Assembly (NCBI RefSeq): GCF_021191705.1
Contig: NZ_JAIWPU010000026.1
Coordinates: 1-42,569, forward strand
Reading direction: 5' to 3'
DNA length: 42,569 bases
Source of the DNA: Proluteimonas flavola
GTDB lineage: Bacteria > Pseudomonadota > Gammaproteobacteria > Xanthomonadales > Xanthomonadaceae
The position numbers and the translations under genes were made by a program. Every line of letters starts with the position of its first letter. Position 1 is the first letter of the stretch. Positions 12,015 to 20,900 of this stretch are shown here, in pieces. Below the pieces are notes generated by a model, which did no database searches, was not told where the DNA came from, and saw only the letters and a list, made by a program, of their open reading frames with translations.

Positions 12015-12854
12015 TCAGCTGTCGGCGAGCCAAGCGGCGATCGCGTCGGGCGTGCGCATCCATGCGAAATGGTCGGCGTTCGCGCCCAGGCGCGCGGCGT
12101 CGAAGCATTCGATCCTGGTATCCGCGCTGCCGAGCTTGCCCAGCAGGAAACGCAGCGACGACGGCGGACCGAGCCAGTCGTCGTCGAGCCATGCCGCGCG
12201 GACGGGCACGTCGACGCGCGCCATCGCCGCATCCATGTCGATGTCGAGTCCAGCGGCCGCATAGCGCCCGCGCAATCCGCTGCGCGACCAATCGGCGATC
12301 ACACCGCGCGATTCATTGCCCGCGAAGCGCAGCCGGCGCCCGGGCAATACGCCGCGCGTGCGCGCGAGCCACGCCATGAAGCGGTACAGCGGCGGCAGCG
12401 TGTAGCGCACGCGCGGCGGGAACGCGCGCCAGTACGGCGCGCCGCTGGCGATCAGCCACAGCGCGTCGGCCGCATCGGGCTGCAGGGCGAGATGGCAGCA
12501 GGCGAGCTGGCCGCCGAGGCTGTGGCCGCCGACGATGCGCGTCGCGCCCGGCACGGCGGCATCGAGCGCCGCCGCGCTGCGTGCGATGTCGGCCAGCAGT
12601 TCGCGGTAGCCCCAGTCGTGCGCGCGGCCGGCGCGCAGGCTGCTCGAGCCGATGCCGCGCCATTCGTGCAGGCCGACGGCGATGCCGCGCGCAGCCAGGG
12701 CGTCGGCGAACGGCAGGTAGTGCTTCGCGGGCACGCCCATCGCCGGCAGCCACAACAGCCGGCCCGTCGGCGCGTTTGGCACGCGCATGATCAGTTCGAA
12801 GCGATGGCCGTCGCCGCTATCGAGCGGTTCGACGCGGGTGGCCGCCGTGCTCAC
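12015..12854 (-). CDS. Alpha/beta hydrolase of unknown substrate
   Basis: A 279-residue alpha/beta-hydrolase fold protein. The oxyanion region is [14 protein letters not shown], the nucleophile elbow is GGHSLGGQ, a possible catalytic Asp lies in [11 protein letters not shown], and the C-terminal His is in NADHFAWM. No signal peptide is visible. The start is GTG and overlaps the thiD stop as GTGA (12851-12854), which points to coupled translation. The family resembles serine aminopeptidase S33-type hydrolases, but the substrate cannot be told from sequence. Confidence 0.88.
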   Translation of the reverse strand: MSTAATRVEPLDSGDGHRFELIMRVPNAPTGRLLWLPAMGVPAKHYLPFADALAARGIAVGLHEWRGIGSSSLRAGRAHDWGYRELLADIARSAAALDAAVPGATRIVGGHSLGGQLACCHLALQPDAADALWLIASGAPYWRAFPPRVRYTLPPLYRFMAWLARTRGVLPGRRLRFAGNESRGVIADWSRSGLRGRYAAAGLDIDMDAAMARVDVPVRAAWLDDDWLGPPSSLRFLLGKLGSADTRIECFDAARLGANADHFAWMRTPDAIAAWLADS

Positions 12855-13663
12855 GACGCGAGCGGGCCCAGATGTCCGAGCACGCTGACCGCGCTGCGTC
12901 CGGGGCGATAGGCGTCGCGCATCGCACGGTGCACGTAGTCGATACCCGCGCGGCAGGCGGTCGCCGCATCGTCGCCGCGTGCGAGGCGTGCGGCGATCGC
13001 CGACGACAGCGTGCAGCCGGTGCCGTGGCCGTCGATGTCGAGCCGCGGCGCGCGATGCGCGAATGCGGCGTCGGCATCGGCGTAGCGATCCACGACGTCG
13101 TCGCCTTCATCCAGATGGCCGCCCTTGAGCAGCACCCCATGCGCGCCCAGTGCACGCAGCGCGGCAAGCGCGGCTTCGGCGTCGGTGCCGGCGGCGATGC
13201 TGCGGCCGAGCAGCAGTTCGGCTTCCGGCAGGTTCGGCGTCAGCACGTGCGCGCGGGGGATCAGCCGGCCGCGCAGTGCATCCAGCGCGTCGTCGTCGAG
13301 CAGCTTCGCGCCCGAGGTCGCGATCATCACCGGGTCCAGCACCACCGGCACGTCGGGATGCAGCGCCAGCGCATCGGCGACGGCGTCGACGATCTCCGCG
13401 GTCGCCAGCATGCCGATCTTGACCGCGCGCACGTCGAAGTCGTCGAAGCAGGCGTCGATCTGCGCGCGCAGGAACGCGACCGGCGGCGCATGCACCGCGG
13501 TGACGCCGCGCGTGTGCTGCGCGGTCAGCGCGGCGATCGCGGACAGGCCGTGCACACCATGCGCGGCGAAGGTCTTGAGATCGGCCTGGATACCGGCGCC
13601 GCCGCCGGAATCGGAGCCGGCGATCGTCATCACGGAGCGGGGGCGGGGGCGGTCGTTGTCCAT
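12851..13663 (-). CDS. thiD: Hydroxymethylpyrimidine (phosphate) kinase ThiD
   Basis: A 270-residue ribokinase-fold enzyme that phosphorylates HMP and HMP-P in thiamine synthesis in the cytoplasm. [20 protein letters not shown] forms the substrate site, [16 protein letters not shown] lies mid-protein, and the anion hole and catalytic Asp are in [13 protein letters not shown] near residue 225. The frame is open upstream, but the ATG at 13663 gives the family start. No other thi gene and no recognisable TPP riboswitch lies upstream. It is 41 bases after the DUF1275 gene and overlaps the hydrolase by four bases. Confidence 0.95.
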   Translation of the reverse strand: MDNDRPRPRSVMTIAGSDSGGGAGIQADLKTFAAHGVHGLSAIAALTAQHTRGVTAVHAPPVAFLRAQIDACFDDFDVRAVKIGMLATAEIVDAVADALALHPDVPVVLDPVMIATSGAKLLDDDALDALRGRLIPRAHVLTPNLPEAELLLGRSIAAGTDAEAALAALRALGAHGVLLKGGHLDEGDDVVDRYADADAAFAHRAPRLDIDGHGTGCTLSSAIAARLARGDDAATACRAGIDYVHRAMRDAYRPGRSAVSVLGHLGPLAS

Positions 13664-13704
13664 CCGCGCATTGTGCAACAGCCCGTGGGCCGCATCGGCG
13701 CGGT

Positions 13705-14388
13705 TCAGTGGCCGCGCGGTGCAGGATGGGTGATGCGCCAATGCCGGTAGACGGTGTAGCCGATCCCGGTGATCCCGGTCAGCGCCGCCGGAACCAGCAG
13801 CGCGTGGTAGCCGATCTCGCGGAACAGCCAGGCGCCGATGACGCCGCCGGCCAGGAAGCCGCTGATGATCAGGCCGCTGAGCGTCAGCCGGCGCATCGGC
13901 AGCGGCATGCCGCGGATCAGGTGGCCCAGGCCGATGCCCAGGTCGGTGAACATGCCGCTGAGATGGGTCGTGCGCACGATCGCGCCGCTGTAGGTGGTGA
14001 CCATCGCGTTCTGCAGGCCGCAGGCCATCGCCGCGAGCAATGCGCCGTTGAGCTGCTGGGCGATGAACAGCGGCACCGCCGCGGCCAGCAGCAGCGCCTC
14101 GAGCGCCAGCGCGACGCCGTAGCGCCGGCCCAGCCGCAGCGTGCTGTCCTGGATGATCAGGCCGCTGAGCATCGCGCCGAAGGAAAACGCGATCAGCAGC
14201 GCCCACAGGTGCCGGACCGAGCGCCAGTCGCCCTCGGCCAGCGCCGCACCGAGCAGGCTGGTGGTGCCCGTCAGGTGGCTGACGGCCTGGTGTTCGAAGC
14301 CGAGATAGCCCACCACGTTGACCATGCCGGCGATGCAGGCCAGCGTCACCGCGCCGGTCCACACCCAGCGTGGCAACCGGTCGGTCAT
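13705..14388 (-). CDS. DUF1275 (YoaK-like) membrane protein
   Basis: A 227-residue inner-membrane protein with about six hydrophobic segments. The N-terminal signature [20 protein letters not shown] and the conserved HLTGTTS and SGLIIQDS segments identify DUF1275. [20 protein letters not shown] is the family's most conserved stretch. The function of the family is not established. Its ATG overlaps the XRE-regulator stop as ATGA, so the two are probably co-translated. Confidence 0.88.
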   Translation of the reverse strand: MTDRLPRWVWTGAVTLACIAGMVNVVGYLGFEHQAVSHLTGTTSLLGAALAEGDWRSVRHLWALLIAFSFGAMLSGLIIQDSTLRLGRRYGVALALEALLLAAAVPLFIAQQLNGALLAAMACGLQNAMVTTYSGAIVRTTHLSGMFTDLGIGLGHLIRGMPLPMRRLTLSGLIISGFLAGGVIGAWLFREIGYHALLVPAALTGITGIGYTVYRHWRITHPAPRGH

Positions 14389-14636
14389 GCCGGCGTCTTG
14401 AGCCGCACGCCGCGGCCCGTGCCCTGACTGGACTGCGCGTTGCCGATCAGTTCGAGACCGGCGGCGTCCAGCGCCTCGACGATCCTGGTCAGCGTGGCAA
14501 TCGAGCCGCGCACATCGCCCTTGCTGGTTTCCATGCGCTGGATCGTCGGCAGCGAGACGCCGGCCATCGCCGCCAACGTACGCTGGTCGATGCCGAGCAG
14601 GGCGCGGGCGGCGCGCAGTTGGGCGGCGGAGATCAT
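14385..14636 (-). CDS. Small XRE-family HTH regulator
   Basis: An 83-residue protein consisting of one Cro/C1-type helix-turn-helix: AAQLRAARALLGIDQRTLAA, then AGVSLPTIQRMETSKG as the recognition region. Similar short regulators commonly begin directly at this motif, so the ATG at 14636 is preferred over the upstream ATG at 14684, which would add 16 unrelated residues. No sensor domain is visible. It is the first gene of the minus-strand run with DUF1275, thiD, hydrolase and dehydrogenase, and may regulate it. The gap to the divergent gene (14637-14840) holds no other gene and could contain both promoters. Confidence 0.85.
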   Translation of the reverse strand: MISAAQLRAARALLGIDQRTLAAMAGVSLPTIQRMETSKGDVRGSIATLTRIVEALDAAGLELIGNAQSSQGTGRGVRLKTPA

Positions 14637-14840
14637 GGGGCTTCGGGCGATCGGGACATGCGGGATTCTGGACCTGTGAGACATGCCAATGCAATCACCA
14701 GGCCGATATGTTGATCATCAGGACATCATTCGTTCGCGTGCCGGGGCGCCTGCGCCCGCGTGGCTCGATTCGCACGGATTGCATATATGATTCCTGGCGG
14801 GGCGTGGGCGTCGCGACGGAAACGGGGAAGGGGAATTGTC

Positions 14841-15437
14841 TTGCGCAAGCTGATCGATGTGGTCGACGAGCGGATCCGGTGGATGCAGCAGGCCGGTCTG
14901 CTGACCAGCATGGGGCTTCTGGCCAGCGCGGTGGGAGGCATCGTGACCCGGGCATCGCCGCTCTGGCTGACCGTTCCGGCGGCGCTGCTGGGCGTGGGGT
15001 TCCTGGTGCTGGTCGGCACGTTCAGGCAGCGCTGGGAACTGGCGTACAAGGGACACGAGATCCGTTTCGAGAACAGTCCCTTCACCGGCGAGCGTCTTTT
15101 TCTCGATGGTGGCCTGGTGGCGCGCGGCGGCGTGGGAATGAAGATGGAAATGCGCGCGCCCATTCGCGTCGGCGACGGCGCCGGCGAGGAACTGGTGGCA
15201 CTGGTGGATGCGGGGCTACGGCGTTTCCGGCTGCGTCTGTTCGCCGATGGTGCGGCTGCGGACGAAGCGCCGGTGGTCGTGACTGCCGGGGACGCGCCGG
15301 TTGCCCGACCGTTGCAGGTGACGCAGTCCGGCGTGGTCGGTCATCTGGTCGTTGCCAAGCAGGTCATGGAATTGCTGGCATCGCTCATCGCCATCTTGGG
15401 TGGTGTCGGCGCGCTGTTGCTCTGGCTGAAGGCCTGA
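14841..15437 (+). CDS. Putative membrane protein of unknown function
   Basis: A 198-residue protein I do not recognise. Two adjacent hydrophobic segments lie near the N-terminus (about residues 19-35 and 42-60), a soluble middle domain follows, and a last hydrophobic segment (LLASLIAILGGVGALLLWL) ends the protein. The arrangement suggests an inner-membrane protein with a soluble domain between the segments. The TTG at 14841 is preferred because AAGGGGA lies seven bases upstream; an ATG at 14787 with a poorer ribosome site would add 18 residues. It is convergent with the PhoH gene. Base composition is like its neighbours. Confidence 0.6.
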   Translation: MRKLIDVVDERIRWMQQAGLLTSMGLLASAVGGIVTRASPLWLTVPAALLGVGFLVLVGTFRQRWELAYKGHEIRFENSPFTGERLFLDGGLVARGGVGMKMEMRAPIRVGDGAGEELVALVDAGLRRFRLRLFADGAAADEAPVVVTAGDAPVARPLQVTQSGVVGHLVVAKQVMELLASLIAILGGVGALLLWLKA

Positions 15438-15508
15438 CGTCTGCACGCGGGAGATGGTCGTGCGCGACGCGGATCGTCCGCCCGGACATCCCCCGTGCAG
15501 CGCGCCGG

Positions 15509-16912
15509 CTACAGCACCTCGGACGCGAAGTCGGCCAGGCGCGAACGCTCGCCCCGACGCAGCGTCACGTGCGCGCTGTGCGCCCAGTGCTTGAAGCGGT
15601 CGACCGCGTAGGTCAGGCCCGACGTCGTCTCGGTGAGGTAGGGCGTGTCGATCTGCTCGACGTTGCCCAGACACACGATCTTCGTGCCGGGACCGGCGCG
15701 GGTGATCAGCGTCTTCATCTGCTTCGGGGTGAGGTTCTGCGCCTCGTCGAGGATCAGATACCGCGACAGGAACGTGCGCCCGCGCATGAAGTTCATCGAG
15801 CGGATCTTGATGCGCGAGGCCAGCAGGTCGTTGGTCGCCGCGCGGCCCCAGCTGCCGCCGTCCTGGTTGTGCGTCAGCACTTCGAGGTTGTCGGTCAACG
15901 CGCCCATCCACGGCGTCATCTTTTCCTCTTCCGTGCCGGGCAGGAAACCGATGTCCTCGCCGACGCTGACCGTCGCGCGGGTCATGATGATCTCGCGGTA
16001 GCGCTGCTGGTCCATCGTCTGCGCCAGGCCAGCCGCAAGCGCGAGCAGCGTCTTGCCGGTGCCGGCGGTGCCGAGCAGGGTGACGAAATCGATCTCCGGA
16101 TCCATCAGCGCGTTGAGCGCGAAGTTCTGCTCGCGGTTGCGCGCATTGATGCCCCAGACCGCGTGCTGGCTGTGGCGGAAGTCGTCGACGATCTGCAGCG
16201 TCGCGCGGCCGTCCTCGACCCGGGTCACGCGGAATTCGGATTCCTCGTCGCCCGGCAGATACAGGAACTGGTTCGCGTACCAGTCGTCGCCTTCCGGCGC
16301 CGCAAGGTCGTAGTACGTGCGTCCCTTGTCGGTCCAGGAGCGCAGGTCCTTGCCGTGGATCGTCCAGAAATCCGCCGGCAATGCGGTCGCGCCGGTGTAG
16401 AGCAGGCTGAAATCGTCGAGCGCGCGGTCGTTCTCGTAATCCTCGTTCGGGATGCCGGCGATCGCCGCCTTGATCCGCAGGTTGATGTCCTTGGAGACGA
16501 ACACCACCGGGTAGTCCGGCTCGGTGCGCAGCAGGTCGAGGATCGCGCCGAGGATCCGGTTGTCGGGCGCCGCCGCGCCGAACGAGGCCGGGTCTTCCGC
16601 CGGTGTCGTCGTCTGGAACCGCAGCTTGCCGACGCTCTGCACGCCGCGCAGCTGCACGCCCTGGGGACGCAACAACGGCAGGCCGGTCGCGATCCGGTCG
16701 CTGCCCGCGGCTTCGATCAGTTCATTGAGGAACCGGCTGACCTGTCGCGCATTGCGGCTGGCTTCGCTGGTGCCCTTCTTGCCGTTGTCGAGTTCTTCGA
16801 TCACCTGCATCGGCAGGTAGACATCGTGTTCCTCGAACTTGAACAGCGCCGTGGGATCGTGCATGAGCACGTTGGTGTCGAGAACGTAGACGCGCTTGCC
16901 TTGGGTCATCAT
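15509..16912 (-). CDS. PIN-PhoH fusion protein (RNase/ATPase)
   Basis: A 467-residue cytoplasmic protein with an N-terminal PIN nuclease domain and a C-terminal PhoH ATPase domain. The PIN part has acidic residues in VLDTNVLMHDP, the conserved EELDNGKKG and FVSKDINLR. The ATPase has Walker A GTAGTGKT and Walker B LILDEAQN. Such PhoH2-type proteins are thought to couple helicase and ribonuclease activity, though the target in this group is unknown. The start begins with two Met codons (16912 and 16909); the earlier is given. The 121 bases up to bcp hold no gene. Confidence 0.93.
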   Translation of the reverse strand: MMTQGKRVYVLDTNVLMHDPTALFKFEEHDVYLPMQVIEELDNGKKGTSEASRNARQVSRFLNELIEAAGSDRIATGLPLLRPQGVQLRGVQSVGKLRFQTTTPAEDPASFGAAAPDNRILGAILDLLRTEPDYPVVFVSKDINLRIKAAIAGIPNEDYENDRALDDFSLLYTGATALPADFWTIHGKDLRSWTDKGRTYYDLAAPEGDDWYANQFLYLPGDEESEFRVTRVEDGRATLQIVDDFRHSQHAVWGINARNREQNFALNALMDPEIDFVTLLGTAGTGKTLLALAAGLAQTMDQQRYREIIMTRATVSVGEDIGFLPGTEEEKMTPWMGALTDNLEVLTHNQDGGSWGRAATNDLLASRIKIRSMNFMRGRTFLSRYLILDEAQNLTPKQMKTLITRAGPGTKIVCLGNVEQIDTPYLTETTSGLTYAVDRFKHWAHSAHVTLRRGERSRLADFASEVL

Positions 16913-17033
16913 CGGAGTGTCGGCGTTCCGTGTTGAAAAGGGGTGACGTGAGTGGTGCCGGTGTCGCACACGCACGGTCGCACCGCCGTGACCCGCGATG
17001 CGGGACGGCGGAGGGCACGTTCGGAAGTGGCCG

Positions 17034-17516
17034 TCACTGCGACTGCGCAGCCTGCAATGCGTCGAGTACGGCCTGCGCATGGCCCGGCACGCGGACCTTG
17101 CGCCATTGCGCCGCGATGCGGCCGTCGGGATCGATCAGGAACGTGCTGCGCTCGATGCCCAGCACGGTCCGGCCGTACATGTTCTTCTCGCGGATCACGT
17201 CGAACGCGCGGCACAGCGCTTCGTCGGCATCGCTGACCAGCGGAAACGCGAAGCCCTGCCTGGCGCAGAAGGTGTCGTGCGATTTCACCGAGTCGCGCGA
17301 GACGCCCAGCACGTCGGCGCCGAGCGCCTGGAACTGCGGCAGCAGCGCGCTGAAATCCAGGCCTTCGGTCGTGCAGCCGGGCGTGGAATCCTTCGGGTAG
17401 AAGTAGAGGACGAGCCAGCGTCCGGCGTGGTCGGCCAGTGTGGCCTTCGCGCCGCCCGACAGCGCCAGCGGCAGCTGCAGGGTGGCCTTTGCGAGCTTCT
17501 TGCGTGTTCCGCTCAT
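17034..17516 (-). CDS. bcp: Thioredoxin-dependent peroxiredoxin (Bcp/PrxQ)
   Basis: A 160-residue peroxide-reducing thiol enzyme. The peroxidatic Cys48 lies in STPGCTTEG. The second Cys found five residues later in E. coli Bcp is missing, but Cys84 (DTFCARQGF) is present. The same 48/84 pair is used by Xanthomonas campestris PrxQ, so an atypical 2-Cys mechanism with a disulfide inside the subunit is likely. The rest of the fold is clear (VLYFYPKD, GVSRDSVKSHDTF, STFLIDPDG). The gene is upstream of, and on the opposite side from dapA of, gcvR's strand partner set: bcp and gcvR share the minus strand with gcvR transcribed first, an order like E. coli. Confidence 0.94.
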   Translation of the reverse strand: MSGTRKKLAKATLQLPLALSGGAKATLADHAGRWLVLYFYPKDSTPGCTTEGLDFSALLPQFQALGADVLGVSRDSVKSHDTFCARQGFAFPLVSDADEALCRAFDVIREKNMYGRTVLGIERSTFLIDPDGRIAAQWRKVRVPGHAQAVLDALQAAQSQ

Positions 17517-17599
17517 CGTTCGAACGGGCGTTCCATTGCGACGGTCGCGATCACAATGCGCGCGAGTTCCTGCTTTCGCAAGCGTCCGCGCGCATCAAG

Positions 17600-18166
17600 T
17601 CAGAACTTCATCGGATCCATGATCGCGTCGAGGTTCAGGTGGTCGCAGAACTCGAGGAAATCGTCGCGCAGCGCGGCGATGTGCATGTTCGCCGGGATGC
17701 CGATCGTGATCTGCGCCGAGAACATGTCGGCGCCGGTCTGCATCGCGCGGTAGCGCGAGGAGTGCAGGCTTTCGATCGTGATGCCCTGGCGGTCGAAGAA
17801 GTCGGCCAGCTGGAACAGGATGCCGGCCTTGTCGGCCGCGACCACTTCCACCACGTAGGGCAGCAGGTTCGACTGGATCGGCTTCGGACCCGTGCGGTAC
17901 CACACCAGCTTCAGGTCTTCCTCGCGCTCCAGGCGCGTGAGCATCGCCTCGAGCTTGGCGACCGCGTCCCAGGGGCCGTTCGCCAGCGCGGTGACCGACA
18001 CGTCCCGGCCCACGGTCGACAGGCGCGTGTCGACCATGTTGCAACCGCTGTCGGCGATGCGACGCGACACCGACAGCAGCGGCGAGGCCGGATGCGTGGT
18101 GTACGCGTTGATCAGCAGGTAGTTCTCGTTCGGCGAGGGCCGGGCAGCGGTATCGGATTCGGTCAA
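17600..18166 (-). CDS. gcvR: Glycine cleavage system repressor-like protein (GcvR, two ACT domains)
   Basis: A 188-residue protein with two ACT-type domains: [19 protein letters not shown] opens the first, and [20 protein letters not shown] the second. The family member in E. coli represses the gcv operon together with GcvA. A TTG at 18166 gives a length matching E. coli GcvR (190); an in-frame ATG at 18289 would add 41 residues lacking conservation, and no good ribosome site marks either. It is divergent from dapA, and the 218-base gap between them holds no gene. bcp lies 83 bases downstream. This gcvR-dapA context supports the name, but ligand binding is not known. Confidence 0.85.
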   Translation of the reverse strand: MTESDTAARPSPNENYLLINAYTTHPASPLLSVSRRIADSGCNMVDTRLSTVGRDVSVTALANGPWDAVAKLEAMLTRLEREEDLKLVWYRTGPKPIQSNLLPYVVEVVAADKAGILFQLADFFDRQGITIESLHSSRYRAMQTGADMFSAQITIGIPANMHIAALRDDFLEFCDHLNLDAIMDPMKF

Positions 18167-18384
18167 GGGGGCGTCCGCGGCGGGAAATCTGTTCGACTGC
18201 GAGGGTCGATGGCGACTGGAGGGTGAACGGCGGTCCGGGCAGGGCCGGATGCGGCGGCCAGCATACTTGCCCGCGCTTCGTGGCCGCAAGTAACATCGGC
18301 CAGCATTTTCCGGGCCAAACTGCGCGTTTCCCGGCTCCCACGTTTTTCTGCGCCCGCGCCGCGGCCGCCCATCGGATTCCCATC

Positions 18385-19287
18385 TTGCGACTTTCAGGCA
18401 GCATCACCGCACTCGCCACCCCCTTCGACGCCACCGGTGCGCTCGACCGCGCAGCCTGGAAACGGCTGGTCGAGTGGCAGCTGGCTGCCGGCACACAGGG
18501 GCTCGTGGTCGCCGGTTCGACCGGTGAGGCGGCGACGCTCGAGGACGATGAATACGACTGGCTGGTCCGCAGCGCGGTCGAACTGGCCGCCGGCCGCGTG
18601 CCCGTACTCGCCGGCACCGGCGCGTCGGCGACGTCCAAGACCATCGCCGCGACCCGGCGGCTCGCGCAGCTCGGCGCCGATATCGCGCTGGTCGTCGTGC
18701 CGGCCTATGTGCGGCCGACCCAGGCGGGCCTGCTTGCGCACTACCGCGCGGTCGCCGATGCCGGCGGCCTGCCGGTGCTGCTCTACAACGTGCCTGGCCG
18801 CACCGGCACCGACATGCTGCCCGGGACCGTGGCCGAGCTGGCGCGGCACCCGCGCATCGTCGGCATCAAGGAAGCGCACGGCGGTGTCGAACGCATGCAG
18901 GCCCTGCTCGCGCTGCAGGGCGAGGATTTCGCGGTGCTCAGCGGCGACGATCCAACGGCTGCGCGCGCGATGCTCGCCGGTGCCGATGGCGTGATCTCGG
19001 TCGTGTCCAACCTCGTGCCCGGCGCGTTCCGGAAACTGTGCGATCTGGCCCGCAACGGCCAGGGCGACGCCGCCCGCGACTGGGACGCACGCCTGCAGCC
19101 GCTGTACACGTTCTGCGGCATCGAACCCAACCCCATTCCCGTCAAGGCGGTGCTGGCCAGACAAGGCCTCGGCCATGGCCTGCGTCTGCCTTTGACGACA
19201 CTGGCCCAGGCGCATGATGCGCAGGCCGACGATGCGACGCGACTCGCAGCGGACCTCGAAACGTCCTGCCGTGCCCGCGCCGCCTGA
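18385..19287 (+). CDS. dapA: 4-hydroxy-tetrahydrodipicolinate synthase
   Basis: A 300-residue TIM-barrel aldolase that condenses pyruvate with aspartate semialdehyde at the entry to lysine and diaminopimelate synthesis. Thr46 in GSTGE, Tyr134 in LYNVPGRTG and the Schiff-base Lys162 in GIKEA are all present. The open frame extends to 18223, but the conserved N-terminus ([12 protein letters not shown]) starts right after a TTG at 18385, which is taken as the start. It is followed by a BamC-like lipoprotein gene 19 bases later, as in E. coli. Confidence 0.95.
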   Translation: MRLSGSITALATPFDATGALDRAAWKRLVEWQLAAGTQGLVVAGSTGEAATLEDDEYDWLVRSAVELAAGRVPVLAGTGASATSKTIAATRRLAQLGADIALVVVPAYVRPTQAGLLAHYRAVADAGGLPVLLYNVPGRTGTDMLPGTVAELARHPRIVGIKEAHGGVERMQALLALQGEDFAVLSGDDPTAARAMLAGADGVISVVSNLVPGAFRKLCDLARNGQGDAARDWDARLQPLYTFCGIEPNPIPVKAVLARQGLGHGLRLPLTTLAQAHDAQADDATRLAADLETSCRARAA

Positions 19288-19306
19288 TTTCCCAGGAGAT
19301 TCCACG

Positions 19307-19819
19307 ATGCGTCCACCCCGTTCCTCCATGCGCTATCTCGCCATTGCCGTCGTCGCGGTCGCAGTCGTGGGCACCAGCGGCTGCCGCTGGTTCAAGAAGG
19401 ACAACGCGCTGTACGCGCAGAGCCCGGAAACCCGTCCGCTCGAAGTCCCGCCGGATCTCGACCGTCCGCGCACCGACGGTGCGATGGCACTGCCGGAAGC
19501 CGCCACGTCGGTGACCCGTTCGGGCACGGCGGCCGCGCCGGCCGACTCGAACGTGTCCTTCAGCGCGACCGGCGCACGCGACGCGGTGTTCGCGCAGGTC
19601 GGCGAAGCGCTGGCGGCGACCGATGGCGTGACCGTCAACAGCCGCTCGCAGGTGCTGGGCACCTACGACGTGTCCTACGCCGGCAGCCAGTTCCTGGTGC
19701 GCGTCGCGTCGCAGCAGGGCGGCGCGGTGGTGTCGGCCGTCGATCCGCGCGGCGTGGCCGCGACCGGCGAGGCGCCGGCGCGTCTGATCGCGTCGCTGCA
19801 GGCTGCTCTGGCGCAGTAA
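19307..19819 (+). CDS. BamC-like lipoprotein, shortened
   Basis: A 170-residue lipoprotein with a hydrophobic N-terminus ending in GTSGC, where Cys26 would be lipidated after cleavage. The segment ETRPLEVPPDLDRP resembles the N-terminal arm of BamC (NlpB), which contacts BamD in the outer-membrane assembly machine. After it comes only one helix-grip-like domain, whereas E. coli BamC has two and about 340 residues. Position right after dapA supports orthology. CAGGAG lies 9 bases before the ATG; a second ATG at 19328 would also leave a signal peptide. Whether it still works in the Bam complex is unknown. Confidence 0.75.
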   Translation: MRPPRSSMRYLAIAVVAVAVVGTSGCRWFKKDNALYAQSPETRPLEVPPDLDRPRTDGAMALPEAATSVTRSGTAAAPADSNVSFSATGARDAVFAQVGEALAATDGVTVNSRSQVLGTYDVSYAGSQFLVRVASQQGGAVVSAVDPRGVAATGEAPARLIASLQAALAQ

Positions 19820-19874
19820 GGCGGGCACAGGCGGCGTCCGCGCATCGGACGTCGTCGAGTACCGCATGCGGAAA

Positions 19875-19897
19875 CGGGCGCCTCGGCGCCCGTTTTT
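19875..19897 (+). terminator. Terminator after the BamC-like gene
   Basis: CGGGCGCC (19875-19882) pairs with GGCGCCCG (19885-19892), followed by five T. With the two-base gap the inner pair must open to form a loop. It lies between the convergent bamC-like and fdxA genes and has only a weak U-run for the minus strand. Confidence 0.85.
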
Positions 19898-19922
19898 CGT
19901 GGTTGCGACCGCGGTGCGCGGA

Positions 19923-20246
19923 TCAGCGCTCCAGCAGCGGCAGCTTGTCCGGCTTGCCTTCCCAGTCCTTGGCGTCGGCCAGTGCGTCCTTGCGTGTGGT
20001 GATGACCGGCCAGGCCTTGGCCAGATCGGCATTGAGTGCGACGAACGCTTCCTGTCCCGCCGGCACGTCGTCCTCGGGATAGATCGCGTTGATCGGACAT
20101 TCCGGTTCGCACAGCGTGCAGTCGATGCACTCGTCGGGATCGATGACGAGGAAGTTCGGCCCTTCGTGGAAACAGTCCACCGGGCAGACCTCGACGCAGT
20201 CGGTGTACTTGCACTTGATGCAGTTTTCGGTGACGACGAAAGGCAT
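19923..20246 (-). CDS. fdxA: Seven-iron ferredoxin FdxA
   Basis: A 107-residue small electron carrier with one [3Fe-4S] and one [4Fe-4S] cluster. The N-terminus carries the cysteine cluster [19 protein letters not shown] and the second is in [13 protein letters not shown] family-typical C-terminal extension (residues 60-107) without cysteines follows. The start MPFVVTENC is invariant in the family. Its redox partners cannot be told from context. Upstream (20285-20404) is noncoding and runs into the second homopolymer block. Confidence 0.95.
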   Translation of the reverse strand: MPFVVTENCIKCKYTDCVEVCPVDCFHEGPNFLVIDPDECIDCTLCEPECPINAIYPEDDVPAGQEAFVALNADLAKAWPVITTRKDALADAKDWEGKPDKLPLLER

Positions 20247-20404
20247 GGATTCGGATCGGGCGGGGCGATGGCGGGCTGCAGTTTAAGGCAGCGTCCTCGG
20301 CACCGGTGCGAAGTGTTCGCATTTGCGGAGAGATGGTGCGTTGTTCTTCGCCGGTCGAGGGGTGGCGGGGCGGTGTTTCGTCCTTGAGCGCAAGCCGAAG
20401 CCGC

Positions 20405-20557
<153 letters not shown>

Positions 20558-20658
20558 CGCGACTTCGGTCCGCCAGCCTGCCGCCTGCCCGAAGGCAGCA
20601 CGTGCCCTGGGCTTCAATGTCGAATCCCTCGTGCGCTCATCCTGCAACCCGCACAAAC

Positions 20659-20694
20659 GCAGAAGGCCCACGCCTGGCGGCATGGGCCTTCTGC
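20659..20694 (-). terminator. Terminator of tRNA-Glu
   Basis: GCAGAAGGCCCA (20659-20670) pairs perfectly with TGGGCCTTCTGC (20683-20694) around 12 loop bases. On the minus strand the stem is followed by GTTTGTG, a short U-run. It lies just beyond the 3' end of the tRNA. Confidence 0.7.
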
Positions 20695-20701
20695 TTCGAT
20701 A

Positions 20702-20777
20702 TGGTGCTCCCTACGGGATTCGAACCCGTGTTTTAGCCTTGAGAGGGCCACGTCCTGGGCCTCTAGACGAAGGGAGC
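20702..20777 (-). tRNA. tRNA-Glu (anticodon CTC)
   Basis: A 76-base minus-strand tRNA with encoded CCA. The acceptor stem pairs GCTCCCT with AGGGAGC and the D region GTCTAGAGGCCCAGGAC is the typical tRNA-Glu form. The anticodon stem TGGCC/GGCTA (one G-U pair) encloses CTCTCAA, giving CTC, which reads GAG only. The T arm is ACGGGTTCGAATCCCGT. U13 of tRNA-Glu is the known substrate of TruD, encoded at 668-1786. Confidence 0.95.
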
Positions 20778-20844
20778 TGGGTGCCGCGAGCGGCTCCGGT
20801 TGGACGACCGGCCTGCAAACGCGTCTAAGACGTGTGCAGCTTGC

Positions 20845-20871
20845 TAGTATATCAGGCTTGCTGGCGCCGCA
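20845..20871 (-). promoter_or_regulatory. Candidate promoter of tRNA-Glu
   Basis: On the minus strand TATACT (20850-20845) is a near-perfect -10. TTGCGG (20871-20866) is a possible -35, though the spacing of 15 is short. The predicted start would be near 20838, giving about a 60-base leader before the tRNA. The region is shared with the divergent pcnB. Confidence 0.45.
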
Positions 20872-20900
20872 ACGGCCGCCTGAGAATTTTTTCAGACTTG

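Noticed and set aside
13664..13704. A TPP riboswitch before thiD.
   Set aside because: Only 41 bases separate thiD from the preceding gene and no THI-box motif is present.
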